Assembly (NCBI GenBank): GCA_011032825.1
Contig: JAADJZ010000005.1
Location: 315,001 to 379,000, forward strand
Reading direction: 5' to 3'
Origin: Massariosphaeria phaeospora
Lineage: Eukaryota; Ascomycota; Dothideomycetes; Pleosporales
Length of the DNA: 64,000 nucleotides
Shown: positions 1 through 10,610 of the stretch, one piece after another
Numbering within the stretch: the stretch's first letter is position 1
Layout: each line of letters starts with the position of its first letter
The notes under the pieces: model-generated
Database searches by the model: none
Seen by the model: the letters and a program-made list of their open reading frames with translations, nothing else
What the model was told of the DNA's origin: nothing
Program-made: the position numbers and the translations under genes

Positions 1-201
1 TCTCTTCTTTACAGGTACAGAGGTAGTACTCTAGTGCGGAGATGAAAAGGGCGATGAGAGACAATGAATGAGCTGTGTCGCCCGTCGCGCGCAGATACTA
101 AAAACGCACGCATCTGGAGCGCATGGGGAAGATAAGAGGCATTGATGACGCGCAACGTCACCAAAACCTCGCAGTAAGATGACAAAGCGATCATGAAAGG
201 T

Positions 202-224
202 TGACGGGTAAGGGTATATAAGCC
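202..224 (+). promoter_or_regulatory. TATA-box module in repeat unit 1
   Basis: TATATAAG at 215-222, preceded by GACGGGTA and followed about 25 bases later by the pyrimidine-rich TCTCTTC start of the next unit. This looks like a core promoter with an initiator. No transcript evidence. Confidence 0.35.
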
Positions 225-455
225 CCCTCTTTAACACCTCTAACCTTCTCTTCTTTACAACTACATAGCACCTCCTCAACGTGAGAACAATAAAATAACT
301 TCGGGGACGAGTAATGACTCGTGCTGGACCCCCGCCGTGCTGCAAAGAGACACAGAAAATCAAGAAGCAATGAGAGAGTATATGGTGATGGTGATGAACA
401 ACGACATCAGCAACTTCCGGTAGAAACGAGGAAGCGATGCAGCGACAGGAAAATT

Positions 456-476
456 CGACGGGTAGGTATATAAGCA
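456..476 (+). promoter_or_regulatory. TATA-box module in repeat unit 2
   Basis: TATATAAG at 467-474 after CGACGGGTAGG, again about 20 bases upstream of a CTTCTCTTC tract. It has the same arrangement as the modules near 215 and 762. Confidence 0.35.
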
Positions 477-753
477 CTTCCAACACGCCTCCCTTCTCTT
501 CTCTTCACAACGACAGAGTGTCTACTCCTCAGTGTGAGGACAATAAAAAATTGCGGAAGATATGGTCAATGAGTCTGGAGTGGAGCTGTGCTGCGGTACA
601 AAAACATGTGCATGCAAAAGGCATATGAGGAGAGCGCGCGTTGACACCGCACTGTCGGTACATCAATGAAGGCCGGATATAAAGAGGTGATGATGGACAC
701 CAATGATGTATTTTGTACTCTTGGAGCACACACACGATACAGCATAGGAAAGG

Positions 754-771
754 CCGACGGGTATATAAGCC
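754..771 (+). promoter_or_regulatory. TATA-box module in repeat unit 3
   Basis: TATATAAG at 762-769 after CCGACGGG, upstream of a CTTCTCTC tract near 790. Third occurrence of the module; unit four has lost the TATA copy. Confidence 0.35.
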
Positions 772-1288
772 CTTCGCTCACCTCCGTCTACTTCTCTCGA
801 CACCTCCATCCTCCTTCGTGTGAGGGTAATGAAAAATAGATTTTGCGGCTTCTGATGAGTCGTGTGGGGCGCTGTGCTGCGGTTATAAAAACTTGTGTAT
901 TGCGAGATCATGAGGAAAGCGCGCGCACATGGAGGGAATAAGGACGAGAGACGGTGAAATGAGCTGAGAGGGAGGTGATGGTGATGGTGAACATCGCCGT
1001 TAGAGCTCGAGGAGCTGGCAGTGGGTAGGAAAGAAAGGTGCATGGCTTGTGGATGTAGGTGCGTTTGGAGAATTTGCAGATTTACTTGTACATGCGAGGC
1101 GGATGCAGTCGCGCTGGAAAAGGCAAGGTATGTTGAAGCGGAGGCTTACCAGGAGTGATACCACTGGGATTGAGAAACGTAACTGCCAAAAAGTCCTGTT
1201 TGTGTGAGCGAGAGACTTCGGCGGTGGAAACAGCGTCACCCATAAGATTTCCACGCAAGAAGTTGTGTCATCGCCCAACATCTTCATC

Positions 1289-2794
1289 CTACTTAACCAC
1301 CTCCCTGGCCACGCCATCAGCCGTCCACCTCCCCTCGAATCTCTCCTGCAGCACCCTCAACCGCGAGAAAAACACATCGTCATCCACATACGCGCCCTTC
1401 AGCCACCGCTCCCCCTTCGTCGCATCGAACGCCCGCCGCGCATGCAACACCCTCCGATTATCAAAAATGACACACTCGCCCTCTTCCAGCCGGTACTCGT
1501 ACACATTGCTCTTGGCGCTGAGCAGCTTCTCGAAGGCGTGCGCGGCAGCGACGTAGTCCCTCAGCGCAGGCTGGTATCCTCCACCAATGTGCTTGTCGAA
1601 CGGGGCTTGGAAGGGCGGCGACCAGTTGACGCGGTGGATCGGCGGGATGGCTTCGTCGTGCTTCATGGCGCGGAGGGTCTCGATGGTACAGCGCGTGTGG
1701 TGGTAGTGGTGGGTGGGGTGGTGGTAGTGGTATGGGACTGGGTAGGTGCACAGCTTGCGGAAGTGGACCTCGGATTTGGCGCGCAGCTTGTGCGCAGCGT
1801 GGAACGAGTCGCTGAAGAACGACTCACCGCGAGGAGCTCGGGCGCGCAGGGAGTGGAGCAGCTGGAGGTGGGGAGGATTCGAGGTGTATAGCAGGTCCAT
1901 GTGTAGGCCGAGGAACTGCGGCGTGTAGGCGATGTTTTCAGCTCGGGGCTTCGATCGGACGTCCCAGGTGCGGCCGTAGAAGGTATCTTTCAGCAGGCCT
2001 ATTCGGCCAGCTATGTTTACCACTGACTCTTCGGACTCTGGGACGCCCTTGAGGAAGAGGAGGCCGTACTTGTTCAGATGACTTAGCGCGTCGTACAGCA
2101 CCTCATCTTCTGCCATCCACGCCTCGTACTCTACCCACTTGTTGTTCTTGGTGATGGTGTCCTTGTCCCACAGCACCTTGACGTCGGTCTGCGCTTCGTT
2201 TCGCAGCTCCAGCGCCGTGCTCAATGCCCGGCACAGCCAGTCTATCGAGTGCCGCGTGCGATGCTCCGGCCCGTATCCCGGCACGTCGTTCTCCCACAGC
2301 ACCTCGACTGACAAGCCCGTCTCTTCATCGCCGGTGAGTTCGTAGCGGCCTTTCAGATTGGGGGGGATGTCGGACGTCTGGAACAGCTTCTGTCTGCTGT
2401 GCGGGTCGACGCATTGCGGGCAGGTGCAGCTGTCGCGGAGGAAGATGCAATCGAAGAGGCGCTGCGCTCCCCCAATGTCCACGGCGAGGTGTTTGGCGGG
2501 GTTGCCGTCCAGTTGGCCGGTGTTGCTGGCATCATGGACGAGGTGCCGCTCTTGCGGAGGCAGCTCTGGCAGCCTGGACAGCTTTGAGCGCCCTGGTGCT
2601 CCGTCTGCCCTAGGCGATTTGGCCGGGGACGCGAAGAGGTGCTCCAGGTCCGACAGCAGAGCTGTCGCGTCTGGTCTAGGCGATTTGGCCCTGGACGACG
2701 CAGAGAAAGACGTGGTCTGCAAGCCAAGGCAGTGTCGGCGTGCGGTGCGGGATGCGAGAAGGGGCAGTTTGGTGGTGAGGTGCAGCGGCGACAT
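1289..2794 (-). CDS. Gamma-butyrobetaine / trimethyllysine dioxygenase family protein
   Basis: Intronless 501-aa Fe(II)/2-oxoglutarate dioxygenase of the carnitine-biosynthesis family, likely mitochondrial (basic, Ser-rich first ~40 residues). An N-terminal zinc-binding GBBH domain is visible at about 98-185, with C123, C125, C128 and H182 as likely ligands. A TauD-type double-stranded beta-helix follows from about 230, with the iron motif H298-x-D300, distal H451 and an Arg near 463 for 2-oxoglutarate. Sequence alone does not separate butyrobetaine hydroxylase (last carnitine step) from trimethyllysine hydroxylase (first step). A histidine-rich stretch at about 355-366 is unusual. The start is the first ATG of an open frame. 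It is divergently arranged with the carrier gene at 3021. Confidence 0.85.
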   Translation of the reverse strand: MSPLHLTTKLPLLASRTARRHCLGLQTTSFSASSRAKSPRPDATALLSDLEHLFASPAKSPRADGAPGRSKLSRLPELPPQERHLVHDASNTGQLDGNPAKHLAVDIGGAQRLFDCIFLRDSCTCPQCVDPHSRQKLFQTSDIPPNLKGRYELTGDEETGLSVEVLWENDVPGYGPEHRTRHSIDWLCRALSTALELRNEAQTDVKVLWDKDTITKNNKWVEYEAWMAEDEVLYDALSHLNKYGLLFLKGVPESEESVVNIAGRIGLLKDTFYGRTWDVRSKPRAENIAYTPQFLGLHMDLLYTSNPPHLQLLHSLRARAPRGESFFSDSFHAAHKLRAKSEVHFRKLCTYPVPYHYHHPTHHYHHTRCTIETLRAMKHDEAIPPIHRVNWSPPFQAPFDKHIGGGYQPALRDYVAAAHAFEKLLSAKSNVYEYRLEEGECVIFDNRRVLHARRAFDATKGERWLKGAYVDDDVFFSRLRVLQERFEGRWTADGVAREVVK

Positions 2795-3020
2795 GGCAGC
2801 GGGGGTGAGCGCGGCGACGAGGGCGGAAACCTTGGGACGCGCGCGGGCTTTTCTGTTCCAGCGGAGCGGCGGCTTCGCGGTCCATACACCAACCCGCGCG
2901 CCCCGGCAGCTCTCTTCCCACCCGCTCTACCGGAGCTCCCACCTGCACCCCCATCTACACGCGCCCGAGACAGCCACTGGTCGGTCCCAGGTGCAGAGAC
3001 CCGCCGCCGCCGCTGAGCGC
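2795..3020. promoter_or_regulatory. Shared intergenic region of divergent dioxygenase and carrier genes
   Basis: Only 226 bases separate the two start codons, so the promoters must overlap. The stretch is GC-rich with no obvious TATA box. Co-regulation is inferred from spacing only. Confidence 0.4.
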
Positions 3021-4092
3021 ATGTCGGGAGCCGTCGCGCAGCTCAAACATGAGGTACGAGCTGCCATCTGCGTCTTTGGTGACATCACGCTCATATTCGC
3101 TCTCCAGGGCTCGCAGCGCCAGGTAGCGGGCGCAGGTGCCGTTGCTGGTCTGGTATCGCGGTATGACGGCCATCCCCCCGGATTCTGGCTTCGTGCTGAT
3201 ACCACTGTACAGCTTCGTGATTGCTCCCCTCGACGTCATCAAGATCCGCCTGCAGCTCCAGGTCCACTCCCTCTCCGACCCTCCCAGCCTCCGCGGCATC
3301 CATGGCCCCGTATACAGAGGCACCCTGGGCACACTCAAGCAGATCCTGCGCGAGGAGGGCTTGCGAGGGCTATGGAAGGGCAACATCCCCGCTGAGGCCA
3401 TGTATCTGACGTACGGCTCTGTCCAGTTCTCGGCGTACACGTCCATGTCCCATCTCCTCGATGCAATCCCTCAGCAGTATCGGCTTCCGGATTCTGTAAA
3501 TTCCTTCATCAGCGGCGCCGCCGCCGGTGCGTGTGCGACTACAGCCACGTACCCACTGGACCTCCTTCGCACACGGTTTGCGGCACAGGGGCCTGATCGC
3601 GTCTACGCGTCTCTTGTCGAGTCAGTCCGGCACATTGCGAAGCATGAAGGGCCCACAGGCTTCTTCCGGGGCCTGGGGGCTGGTGTGAGCCAGATCGTGC
3701 CGTACATGGGGCTCTTCTTCGCCGGCTACGAGGCACTCAAGCCTGTCGTGGCGAGCTCCGTCATTCCGATGCCCTTCGGAAGCTCGGATGCGGTTGCCGG
3801 AGTTCTTGCCAGTTTACTGTCGAAGACCGCCGTGTATCCTTTGGACACGACTCGCAAGCGACTACAGGTGCAAGGCCCCACACGCGCGCGCTACGTCCAT
3901 CGCAATATACCTGTGTACTCGGGGGTTGTGCCCACGCTCGCGCACATTTGGAAGCACGAGGGCAGGAGGGGCTTGTATCGCGGTCTCACCGTGGGCTTGC
4001 TCAAGGCGGCACCGGCGAGTGCAGTCACCATGTGGACATACGAGCGAGCAATGGGCTTCATGCTGGCCGCGGAGAAGAAGCCGGCGGACTGA
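3021..4092 (+). CDS. TPC1: Mitochondrial thiamine pyrophosphate carrier (TPC1 type)
   Basis: Three exons: 3021-3053, 3108-3160, 3213-4092, giving 321 aa; introns are 54 and 52 nt. The six-helix, three-repeat mitochondrial carrier fold is evident from three P-x-D-x-x-[KR] signatures: PLDVIK (P34 on), PLDLLR and PLDTTR, with glycine-rich GLWKGN/GFFRGLG/GLYRGL partners. The start at 3021 was chosen because splicing restores the conserved N-terminal helix ([10 protein letters not shown]) that an internal ATG would lose. Overall resemblance is to yeast Tpc1, which imports thiamine pyrophosphate into the matrix for 2-oxoacid dehydrogenases. Substrate is inferred from family resemblance; another nucleotide or coenzyme carrier is possible. 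Confidence 0.85.
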
Positions 4093-4756
4093 ATCCCTAG
4101 TGTACAATACGTGTTTGGCTTGCATAGCGCGGCGTTCGGAGGCGTGTAAGACTGTATTGGTTCAAGAATTGCATACTGGGCCTTGCGCCTGCTACATCAA
4201 CACTCAACATGATTTCATGAGGATTGGGCATGGCTGCGGTCCTCCTGTTCGTGACGGGGCCGAATACTGCGGAGAATCAGCAGCCTTTTGCGCCCAGCTT
4301 TGTTTTTCATCCTTCTCGCAGAACAACCTGACCTGGCCTCAAACAAGCCCATTCAATACTTTCTAGGCGAACGCGTCTGCGAGCTGTGCCCCTACTCTGC
4401 GTACAGGATACTTGCAGCCGGGGATGGCGGCCAACCGGAGTGCATGCCCCGCTTCCGCAAACCTAACGCGCCGCGGGGAAAGCTTGGCAACGCCCGCAAA
4501 CGATCGCATCGCGCTGCCAAATCTTGCTGCGAATGCGGAAAGTGAGTAATGCCATGCAGAACGCTGTGGGAAGTGCAGAGCGTGAGGCGCGGAATACGAG
4601 AAGGGTCGACGCTGGCGGCAATCGAGTGATGGTGGTGTCTGCAGTAGAGCGTGCCATGCATCTAAATATGCCCGCCAAAGCTCGGCACGAAAATTGGACC
4701 GCTCAACCTCTTTCCTCTCTGCACCTTGCTCGTCCAGCACCACAGTCTCAGCCAAC
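4093..4756. other. Intergenic region, carrier terminator and hydroxylase promoter
   Basis: 664 bases without a convincing gene. A 131-codon antisense frame at 4363-4758 shows no family features and overlaps the next start, so it is not called. Presumably holds the carrier 3' UTR and the promoter of the 4757 gene. Confidence 0.5.
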
Positions 4757-6773
4757 ATGAAGCGGAAAAATCAAAGCGCTGCCAACGGCAAGGCCAAGAA
4801 GCGCGCCATCTCAGACGACGAGGCTCACCAAAACTTCCGCGAGGGTCTCTTTGGCGGCAAGGTGTTGAAAGGTTACTCGGACTACTACGCCACATCGCAG
4901 CCGTAAGTGAATTTTTGCGTGGAATCGAGCCTCTTTCTAACCATGTATCCAGCTACAAACACGCTGTGATCCAAAACCTGGTCAACGATAAGCTTCTACG
5001 CAATGTTCGGGATGAAATACGCGAGCACATTTCCTTCACGCCAAAAGAGACCGATATCTACAAGATCCACCAGTCTGGTGACCTAGCCAACCTTGATGGC
5101 CTCGACGACTCTGCTCTCCGCCGCCTGCCTTCGCTTCTAACTCTCCGTGACTCGCTCTATTCGTCCGCGTTTCGCAAATACCTATCGTCTGTTACGGACT
5201 CCGGTCCGCTGAGCGGTGTGAAGACTGATATGGCCGTAGTACGTGGCATAAGTTGATGTTGAGGTGTAGTAGCTAACCTGAACAGAATGTATATACCCCA
5301 GGATGCCATCTTCTATGCCATGACGACGTGATTGGGAGCAGACGAGTGAGCTGGATTCTCTACCTTCTCGACCCTGACCGTCCGTGGAAACCGGAGTGGG
5401 GTGGTGCTCTGCGCCTGTATCCCACCGAGCACGTCAAAACTTCGAGCGGGGATATGGTCAAAGTCCCGCAGCCTGACTACACCGTGTCTATTCCACCGGC
5501 ATGGAATCAGCTTTCGTTTTTCACTGTCCAACCCGGCGAAAGCTTTCACGATGTCGAAGAGGTGTACAAGCGGACTGTTGATGAATCGGAGGAAGACGGC
5601 GGCCGGGTTCGTATGGCCATCAGCGGCTGGTTCCACATCCCTCAGAAGGGAGAGGACGGCTTCGAAGAAGGTCTTGAGGAGAAACTGGCGGAAAAGAGTT
5701 CGCTAGCCCAATTACAGGGCGGTAAAGCAGATGAATTTGACGAACCAAAACCACACTGGGTCGATAACCCCGACTGGGAAGAGCAGGCCAACGACGAAGA
5801 CCAAGAGCTTACCGCCGATGAGATTGACTTTCTAATCAAATACATGAACCCGAATTACCTCACACCAGACACAGTAGAAGAACTGTCTGGCATGTTTTCA
5901 GACGAGTCTTCATTGCGACTCGCTGAGTTCCTCTCCGTAAAATTCTCCACCCGACTCCGAGCATACCTCGAAACGAAAGACCGTGAACCGAATCCTAGTC
6001 TTCCAGCAAATCCTCTTTACAAGGAGTCGAGAACAGGTGTTGCGCGACCACCACATAAACATCGCTATCTATATCGTGAGGCTGTCCAGCCCATACCCAC
6101 CCCGTACCCCGATACCGACGCGTTGACACCGTACGATGATCTCGTAGATATTCTCCTTCCTCACCCGGCATTCACGAAATGGATCTCGCTCGTCACCGGC
6201 ATCACCCTCACGAAGAGCAACATTTATGCAAGGAGATTCAGGCGAGGAGTAGACTACACCCTCGCCACAGCATACGAAGAAGAAGACCCGCAACTGGAAG
6301 TCTGTCTCAACATCACCCCCTCCAGAGGCTGGGGCGACGAGGACGAGGAACCCGAGGAGGAGGAAGAGAGCGGCGCTGCATCGTCTAGCAAAAGCAACGG
6401 CAAGGCGCCCGCAGAAGACACCAAACCCGAAGAAGAAGTCGGTGGCTATGAAATGTACATGGCCGGCGACGACGACGACGACGCACCTGGTGGCGGCCCG
6501 CCCGAGCCGTCTACCAGCACCGGAGCCGGCCAGCGCCGCAAAGCGAAAGCGAAAGCCGATCCCGCAGTTTACAAGAGCGCGCGCGACGAAGAAGACGACG
6601 GCGTGCTGTTTTCGCAGCCCGCGAGCTGGAACAATATGAGCGTCGTGCTGCGCGACAAGGGCGTGTTGCGGTTTACGAAGTATGTGAGCAGATCGGCTAA
6701 TGGAGATCGCTGGGACATTTGCGCGGATTATGGCGTTGAGTTTGGGGAGGATGATGATGATGAGGATGAGTAG
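4757..6773 (+). CDS. TPA1: Prolyl 3,4-dihydroxylase TPA1/Ofd1/OGFOD1 family
   Basis: Three exons: 4757-4902, 4953-5238, 5286-6773, predicting 639 aa, the usual length of yeast Tpa1. Introns are 50 and 47 nt. The N-terminal 2-oxoglutarate/Fe(II) dioxygenase domain has the metal motif H156-x-D158 in CHDDV and a distal His near 232 (FHDVEE). A second, non-catalytic Ofd1-type C-terminal domain follows, interrupted by acidic low-complexity stretches and ending in a run of Asp/Glu. Family members hydroxylate a proline of ribosomal protein uS12 (Rps23) and influence translation termination and, in fission yeast, oxygen-dependent SREBP turnover. A basic stretch at residues 2-17 could be a nuclear signal. 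Confidence 0.92.
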
Positions 6774-7868
6774 GAGTTTCTTAAAAGCACTGGTGTGAGG
6801 TCAGTTGTTGGCCTGCCTTTATTGTTTTCTTCACGGAATATCTAGGGTTGTCTCGGCGGTGCGTATCTAAATACGATTTCACGAATGCATTTCGGTTTAT
6901 GTCTTATCGCTTCTTGCGTGTTATGCGCCGCTGTTCTGTGTGCTTTAAGACCCGGGGTCACGTCACCCCTCAGGCTTCATCACGGATCTCCACGCCTGCT
7001 ACTCGCCAGGGCATAATATCCGCCCTAGCAGCAGCAGAGCCTAGGTAACACGCTTAAGCGCTATCTATTATCTGGCTTGTTTATTGAGCAGGTAAGTTGT
7101 TACACACTCCCTCGCAGATTCTAAGCTCGCTCTATAGCTAGTTACTACTCTACTGTCTAGATAAAGTAACAGCTTTTGCAGTGTCTAATAAGGCGTGTAT
7201 TATTCTGGTACTTCAACCCGCGATTATTCCGCCTCGCTGGTTCCGCTTATTGAAAATAGCCTACTGGAAACGGTATGTTTAGATGCTTACATTCGATTAA
7301 GCAACAAGGCCTTCTTACATGTTTAAGGTTTGAGAATAGGTGGGACAATCGCAGTTAGTAGACCCGAGACTCTTCACTTCGCGCCGCACAACCTCGCTAT
7401 CCTGGCTACGGAATTGCAGCTTGGTTGTGAGTGCGCGGTGGTTGTTACGCAGGATACAGGAAGTAGGACGTGGAGTCCCGAATCTCACAAGACGTAACTG
7501 CGCTACTAAACTGCAGGTTGTTCGTGAGTGCGCGCTGTTTGTTACGCAGGATACAAGAAGGAACACTCGGAGCCCCGCATGTCTCAAGACGTAATTCAAT
7601 AGAAACGACACATAATCGGCTGCTCGTGATTGGCACGGGTCGGGCTACGGTCATCGGCGGACCGCCTCCACGGATCAGCTTAATGGTACCGCCATACGTG
7701 GAGTACGGCTCCCCGCAGCGAACATTTAATCTAAATGGTGCTGCTGTTTGAGCTGAGCTGGAACCTAAGGGTTCGCGTTGATTGTCGTGAGTCTTCTCTC
7801 TGAGAACGACCGGCCATCTTTTTCGATCGATCTTTCAATCACTCCAGGACTCTATATCCCGTCACATT
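6774..7868. other. Gene-poor AT-rich intergenic region
   Basis: About 1.1 kb with no supportable gene. The first ~500 bases are AT-rich and full of CTAG/TAG words, like mutated repeat DNA. A ~97-bp tandem duplication lies at 7414-7598. No transposase or reverse-transcriptase remnant was recognised. Confidence 0.5.
7414..7598. repeat. Two tandem ~97-bp copies, diverged
   Basis: Copy one is at about 7414-7500 and copy two at 7511-7598. Shared blocks in order include GTGAGTGCGCG, TTGTTACGCAGGATACA and CACAAGACGTAA / CTCAAGACGTAA. Spacing is about 97 bases and divergence is noticeable. Confidence 0.6.
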
Positions 7869-8479
7869 ATGGCTCGCAAGCACCGTCGCATCATGGACGG
7901 CGCTATCTGCAACGTCTTACCGCAAAATGAATGCACGAAAGCAGGCATATTCTCGGACATTGTCGGTGGTGCGCGTGGGCATATGGTGCTTGTTATAGGG
8001 GAGAAACCGAACGCCCCAGGACTCTGGAGAGTTGCAACTGTGAGTTAACAACCTTAACAACCCCGAATATGCAAAGACATCCAGCTAAACCTCCATCAAT
8101 GCGGCAGATCACCAGCACCCTGAAGGACATCAACACCAACGGCGATTATATCGACAACTACATCCCCTTCGCGCCGCTGCGGAAGAAACCCTTTCCTCTG
8201 CAGCTGCAGCTTGTGCAAGACCGTTGGAGCGCGTGGCGCACAGAGTTCGATAAATACTCGTACTTGAGGATCGACCGGGAGTTCTGCGTGGGGACGGATG
8301 CACTGATCCAAGTTACGGATGATGGGACGGGACATCAGTGGAGGGTCAAGGCGAAGAGCGTTGACAAGCTGAAGAGTCATTTGAGCAGGAGGGCATGCAG
8401 GAGCGACGGTGGGGTGATTGGTCAGTTGGATATGCAGCAGTTGATGGAGGCTGTGGGCGGCTTGAGCGTTTCGAGATAA
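7869..8479 (+). CDS. Hypothetical protein, two exons
   Basis: No family recognised. My model joins 7869-8039 and 8108-8479 into a 180-aa protein; the 68-nt intron (GTGAGT..GGCAG) has a CTTAAC branch-like word and keeps the frame. An alternative is the single open frame that runs to the same stop without splicing, from an ATG near 7931 (182 aa). The protein is mildly basic, without signal peptide or membrane segment. The central part (DRWSAWRTEFDKYSYLRI) looks amphipathic. It sits in an accessory region between repeat DNA and a broken LYS9 gene, so it may be lineage-specific. Low certainty in both model and coding status. Confidence 0.35.
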
Positions 8480-9095
8480 GGGTGTAATGGGTGTATGTGA
8501 GTGTCTATTCCGAGGGCTGTATTGCTCTTGTCTGGCTGAGCTGACTTTAATGGTAGACGCGATAAGGCTCCGTAAAGGCAAACGTAATCACTTACTATAA
8601 TACAGTACTGTCAGGAGGATGAGGTAACAAGGAGATGTTAATGATTGTTGGGGTCTACTTGTGCTGTTCGTGTTGTTGTACCTAGGTATGTGTGAAGCTA
8701 ATCTACTATTAGTAAAATATATATTTTCTTAATGAGACATACTCCCCCACTACGATGCCGTCAGTAGTTGGTAGTATTCCGAGTACGGATATTGTTGTAC
8801 TTCTGCGTGGAATCGGCGATGCACATTTCAGTATCGGAATGAACTTCGTCGCAGCTCCGTCTATCATTCCGAATAGGAGTAAATGGTTTACTCCGAGTTT
8901 ATCAATTATTTTGGATTATTGATAACACTTGTAGTGGTTGGATATACGCTGAGACATTCGAGAACCGTGGTTGGTTCCACGGACGGGTCCTTGACGAAGC
9001 GTTGGGTCCCCCTATGTCTCGGCGGTGCCCCAGCTCAAAATGTCAACCGCCTCACACCGACCGACTCACCTCTTCCAAACCCAACCCGCATCACC
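8480..9095. other. AT-rich intergenic region
   Basis: 616 bases upstream of the LYS9-like gene. AT-rich around 8590-8740 (ATATATATTTTC). No gene, structured RNA or repeat family was recognised. Confidence 0.4.
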
Positions 9096-10610
9096 ATGTC
9101 TCAAACAAGATCCTCGTGCTTGGAAGCGGCATGGTGGCTCCGCCATGCATTGAGTATCTGTCCCGCAACTCTGACAACCAGATCACCGTTGGTGAGTCCA
9201 CACAACCTGCCGGATTCAGCTGGCGCATGCTGACTCGCGACAATCAGCTTGCCGAACCTTGTCTGCAGCGGAGAAGCTTGCGGCAGGCTACCCCCGCACG
9301 ACCGCCATCGCCCTGGACGTCGCTTCGGAAGCTGACCTGGACAAGCACGTCGCGGCCCACGGCGTCGTCATCTCGCTCATTCCCTACATACACCATGTAG
9401 CGGTAATCAAGGCGGCTCTCAAGAGCGGCACACACGTTGTGACAACGAGCTATGTCTCCGACGCTATGCGCGAGCTCGACGCCGACGCCAAGCACGCCGG
9501 CATCACCGTTCTGAACGAAGTCGGCGTTGACCCTGGCGTTGACCACCTCTACGCCATCTAGAGGATTGACGAGATCCATTCTCAGGGTGAGAAAGTCCTC
9601 GAATTCTACTCCTACTGTGGAGGACTTCCCGCCCCCGAATGCGCCGACAATCCCTTGGGCTTCAAGTTCTCCTGGTCACCGCGCGGCGCTCTTCTGTCCC
9701 AGCGGAACTCTGCGCGATTTCTCAAGAACGGGTCTATCGAGGAGATCTCCTCTGACGAGCTTATGGCCACTGCAGTCCCGTACCATGTCGTGGACGGGTA
9801 CGATTTCGTCGCGTATCCGAATCGCAATTCTGTGCCGTCCCGCGACTTCTATCGCATTCCAGAGGCTCACACGGTCATTCGCGGCTCACTTCGCTACAAG
9901 GGAAACCCGGAGTTTGTGCAGGCATTGGCTAATCTGGGCTGGCTTGAGCAGGATAACAAGGCGTGGCTGAAGGATGGCATGACCTGGGCCGAGATTCAGC
10001 AGAAGGCGACTGGTGCTTCAAGCGCAGATGAGAGGTAGGCCGCAATCTTCTGGGCTGTCGAGTAGTGTTACTGATCTCACACAGCGCCCTCATAGCTCGC
10101 ATCAAAGAGCTTGCTCGGTTTCCAAACGAGGCAGAGGGTGAGCGCATCATCGCTGGCATGAAGTGGATGGGCATCTTGTCCCCGCAGAAAGCTACTGTCG
10201 TCAGCGGAAACCTTATCGACACTCTCTGTGCGCAATTGGAGACGCTCATGAGCTTCGGACCCGGTGAGCGGGACTTGGTGATGCTGCAGCACAAGTTCGT
10301 CGTCGAGTGGGCGGACGGGCAAAAGGTATGCTGCTTTCCGAACTCATGGCACTCTCGTAACAGCAATTAACGCATGTTTTAGGAGACGTTCACGTCCACG
10401 CTCGAACTGCTTGGTGATCCGGATCGCTACTCGGCTATGGCGAAGTCGGTCGGAGTGACGTGTGGCATTGCGACTCAGCTGTTGCTGGATGGTCACCCTG
10501 CCATACATAAGCCGGGAGTGTGGGCGCCGTATACGAAGGATATCTGTGATCCAATTCGGGAGTTGGTGGAGAAGGAGGGGATAAAGGTGGTGGAGAGGAA
10601 GGTGCAGTGA
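9096..10610 (+). pseudogene. LYS9: Saccharopine reductase (LYS9 type), interrupted
   Basis: Exons 9096-9191, 9248-10034, 10085-10325 and 10383-10610 encode a near-complete saccharopine dehydrogenase (glutamate-forming), the penultimate enzyme of the fungal alpha-aminoadipate lysine pathway. Visible features are the Rossmann motif KILVLGSG at the N terminus, the VDPGVDHLYAI segment, the YCGGLPAPE motif and the C-terminal VGVTCGIA region; expected length is ~450 aa. Two lesions interrupt it. The ATG at 9096 is one base out of frame with KILVLGSG, as if one A were lost from a run of A. TAG at 9559-9561 replaces a codon that is Lys-like in the family. All introns still have intact splice sites and the frame is otherwise open. 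In-frame upstream ATGs (9002, 9014) could bypass the first lesion but not the stop. Recent pseudogene or sequencing error are both possible. Confidence 0.85.

Larger units (their letters stand above)
1..1020. repeat. Array of four diverged ~250-295 bp tandem units
   Basis: Four imperfect units begin near 1, 247, 494 and 789. Each starts with a pyrimidine-rich stretch (TCTCTTC-like). Units two to four continue with a 'GTGAG..AATAAAA/AATGAAAAA' block. Units one to three end with 'GACGGGTA..TATATAAGC'. Units three and four also share a 'GAGCTGTGCTGCGG'-like block and a downstream GAGGARAGCGCGCG block; units two and four share a GGTGATGGTGATG run. Divergence is high, so the duplication is old. 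No long conserved ORF crosses the units. It could be a repeated promoter/leader module, a family of short transcripts, or decayed subtelomere-like DNA. The array may extend left of the window. Confidence 0.55.

Noticed and set aside
845..930. CTGATGAGTC in repeat unit 4 resembles a hammerhead ribozyme core
   Set aside because: No paired stem II nor GAAA/TH partner at proper spacing, and the other units do not keep the motif.
2358..3395. 345-codon plus-strand open frame crossing two genes
   Set aside because: Antisense to the dioxygenase and out of frame with the carrier; explained by high GC.
4363..4758. 131-codon minus-strand frame upstream of TPA1
   Set aside because: No domain, no splice or promoter support; overlaps the hydroxylase promoter.
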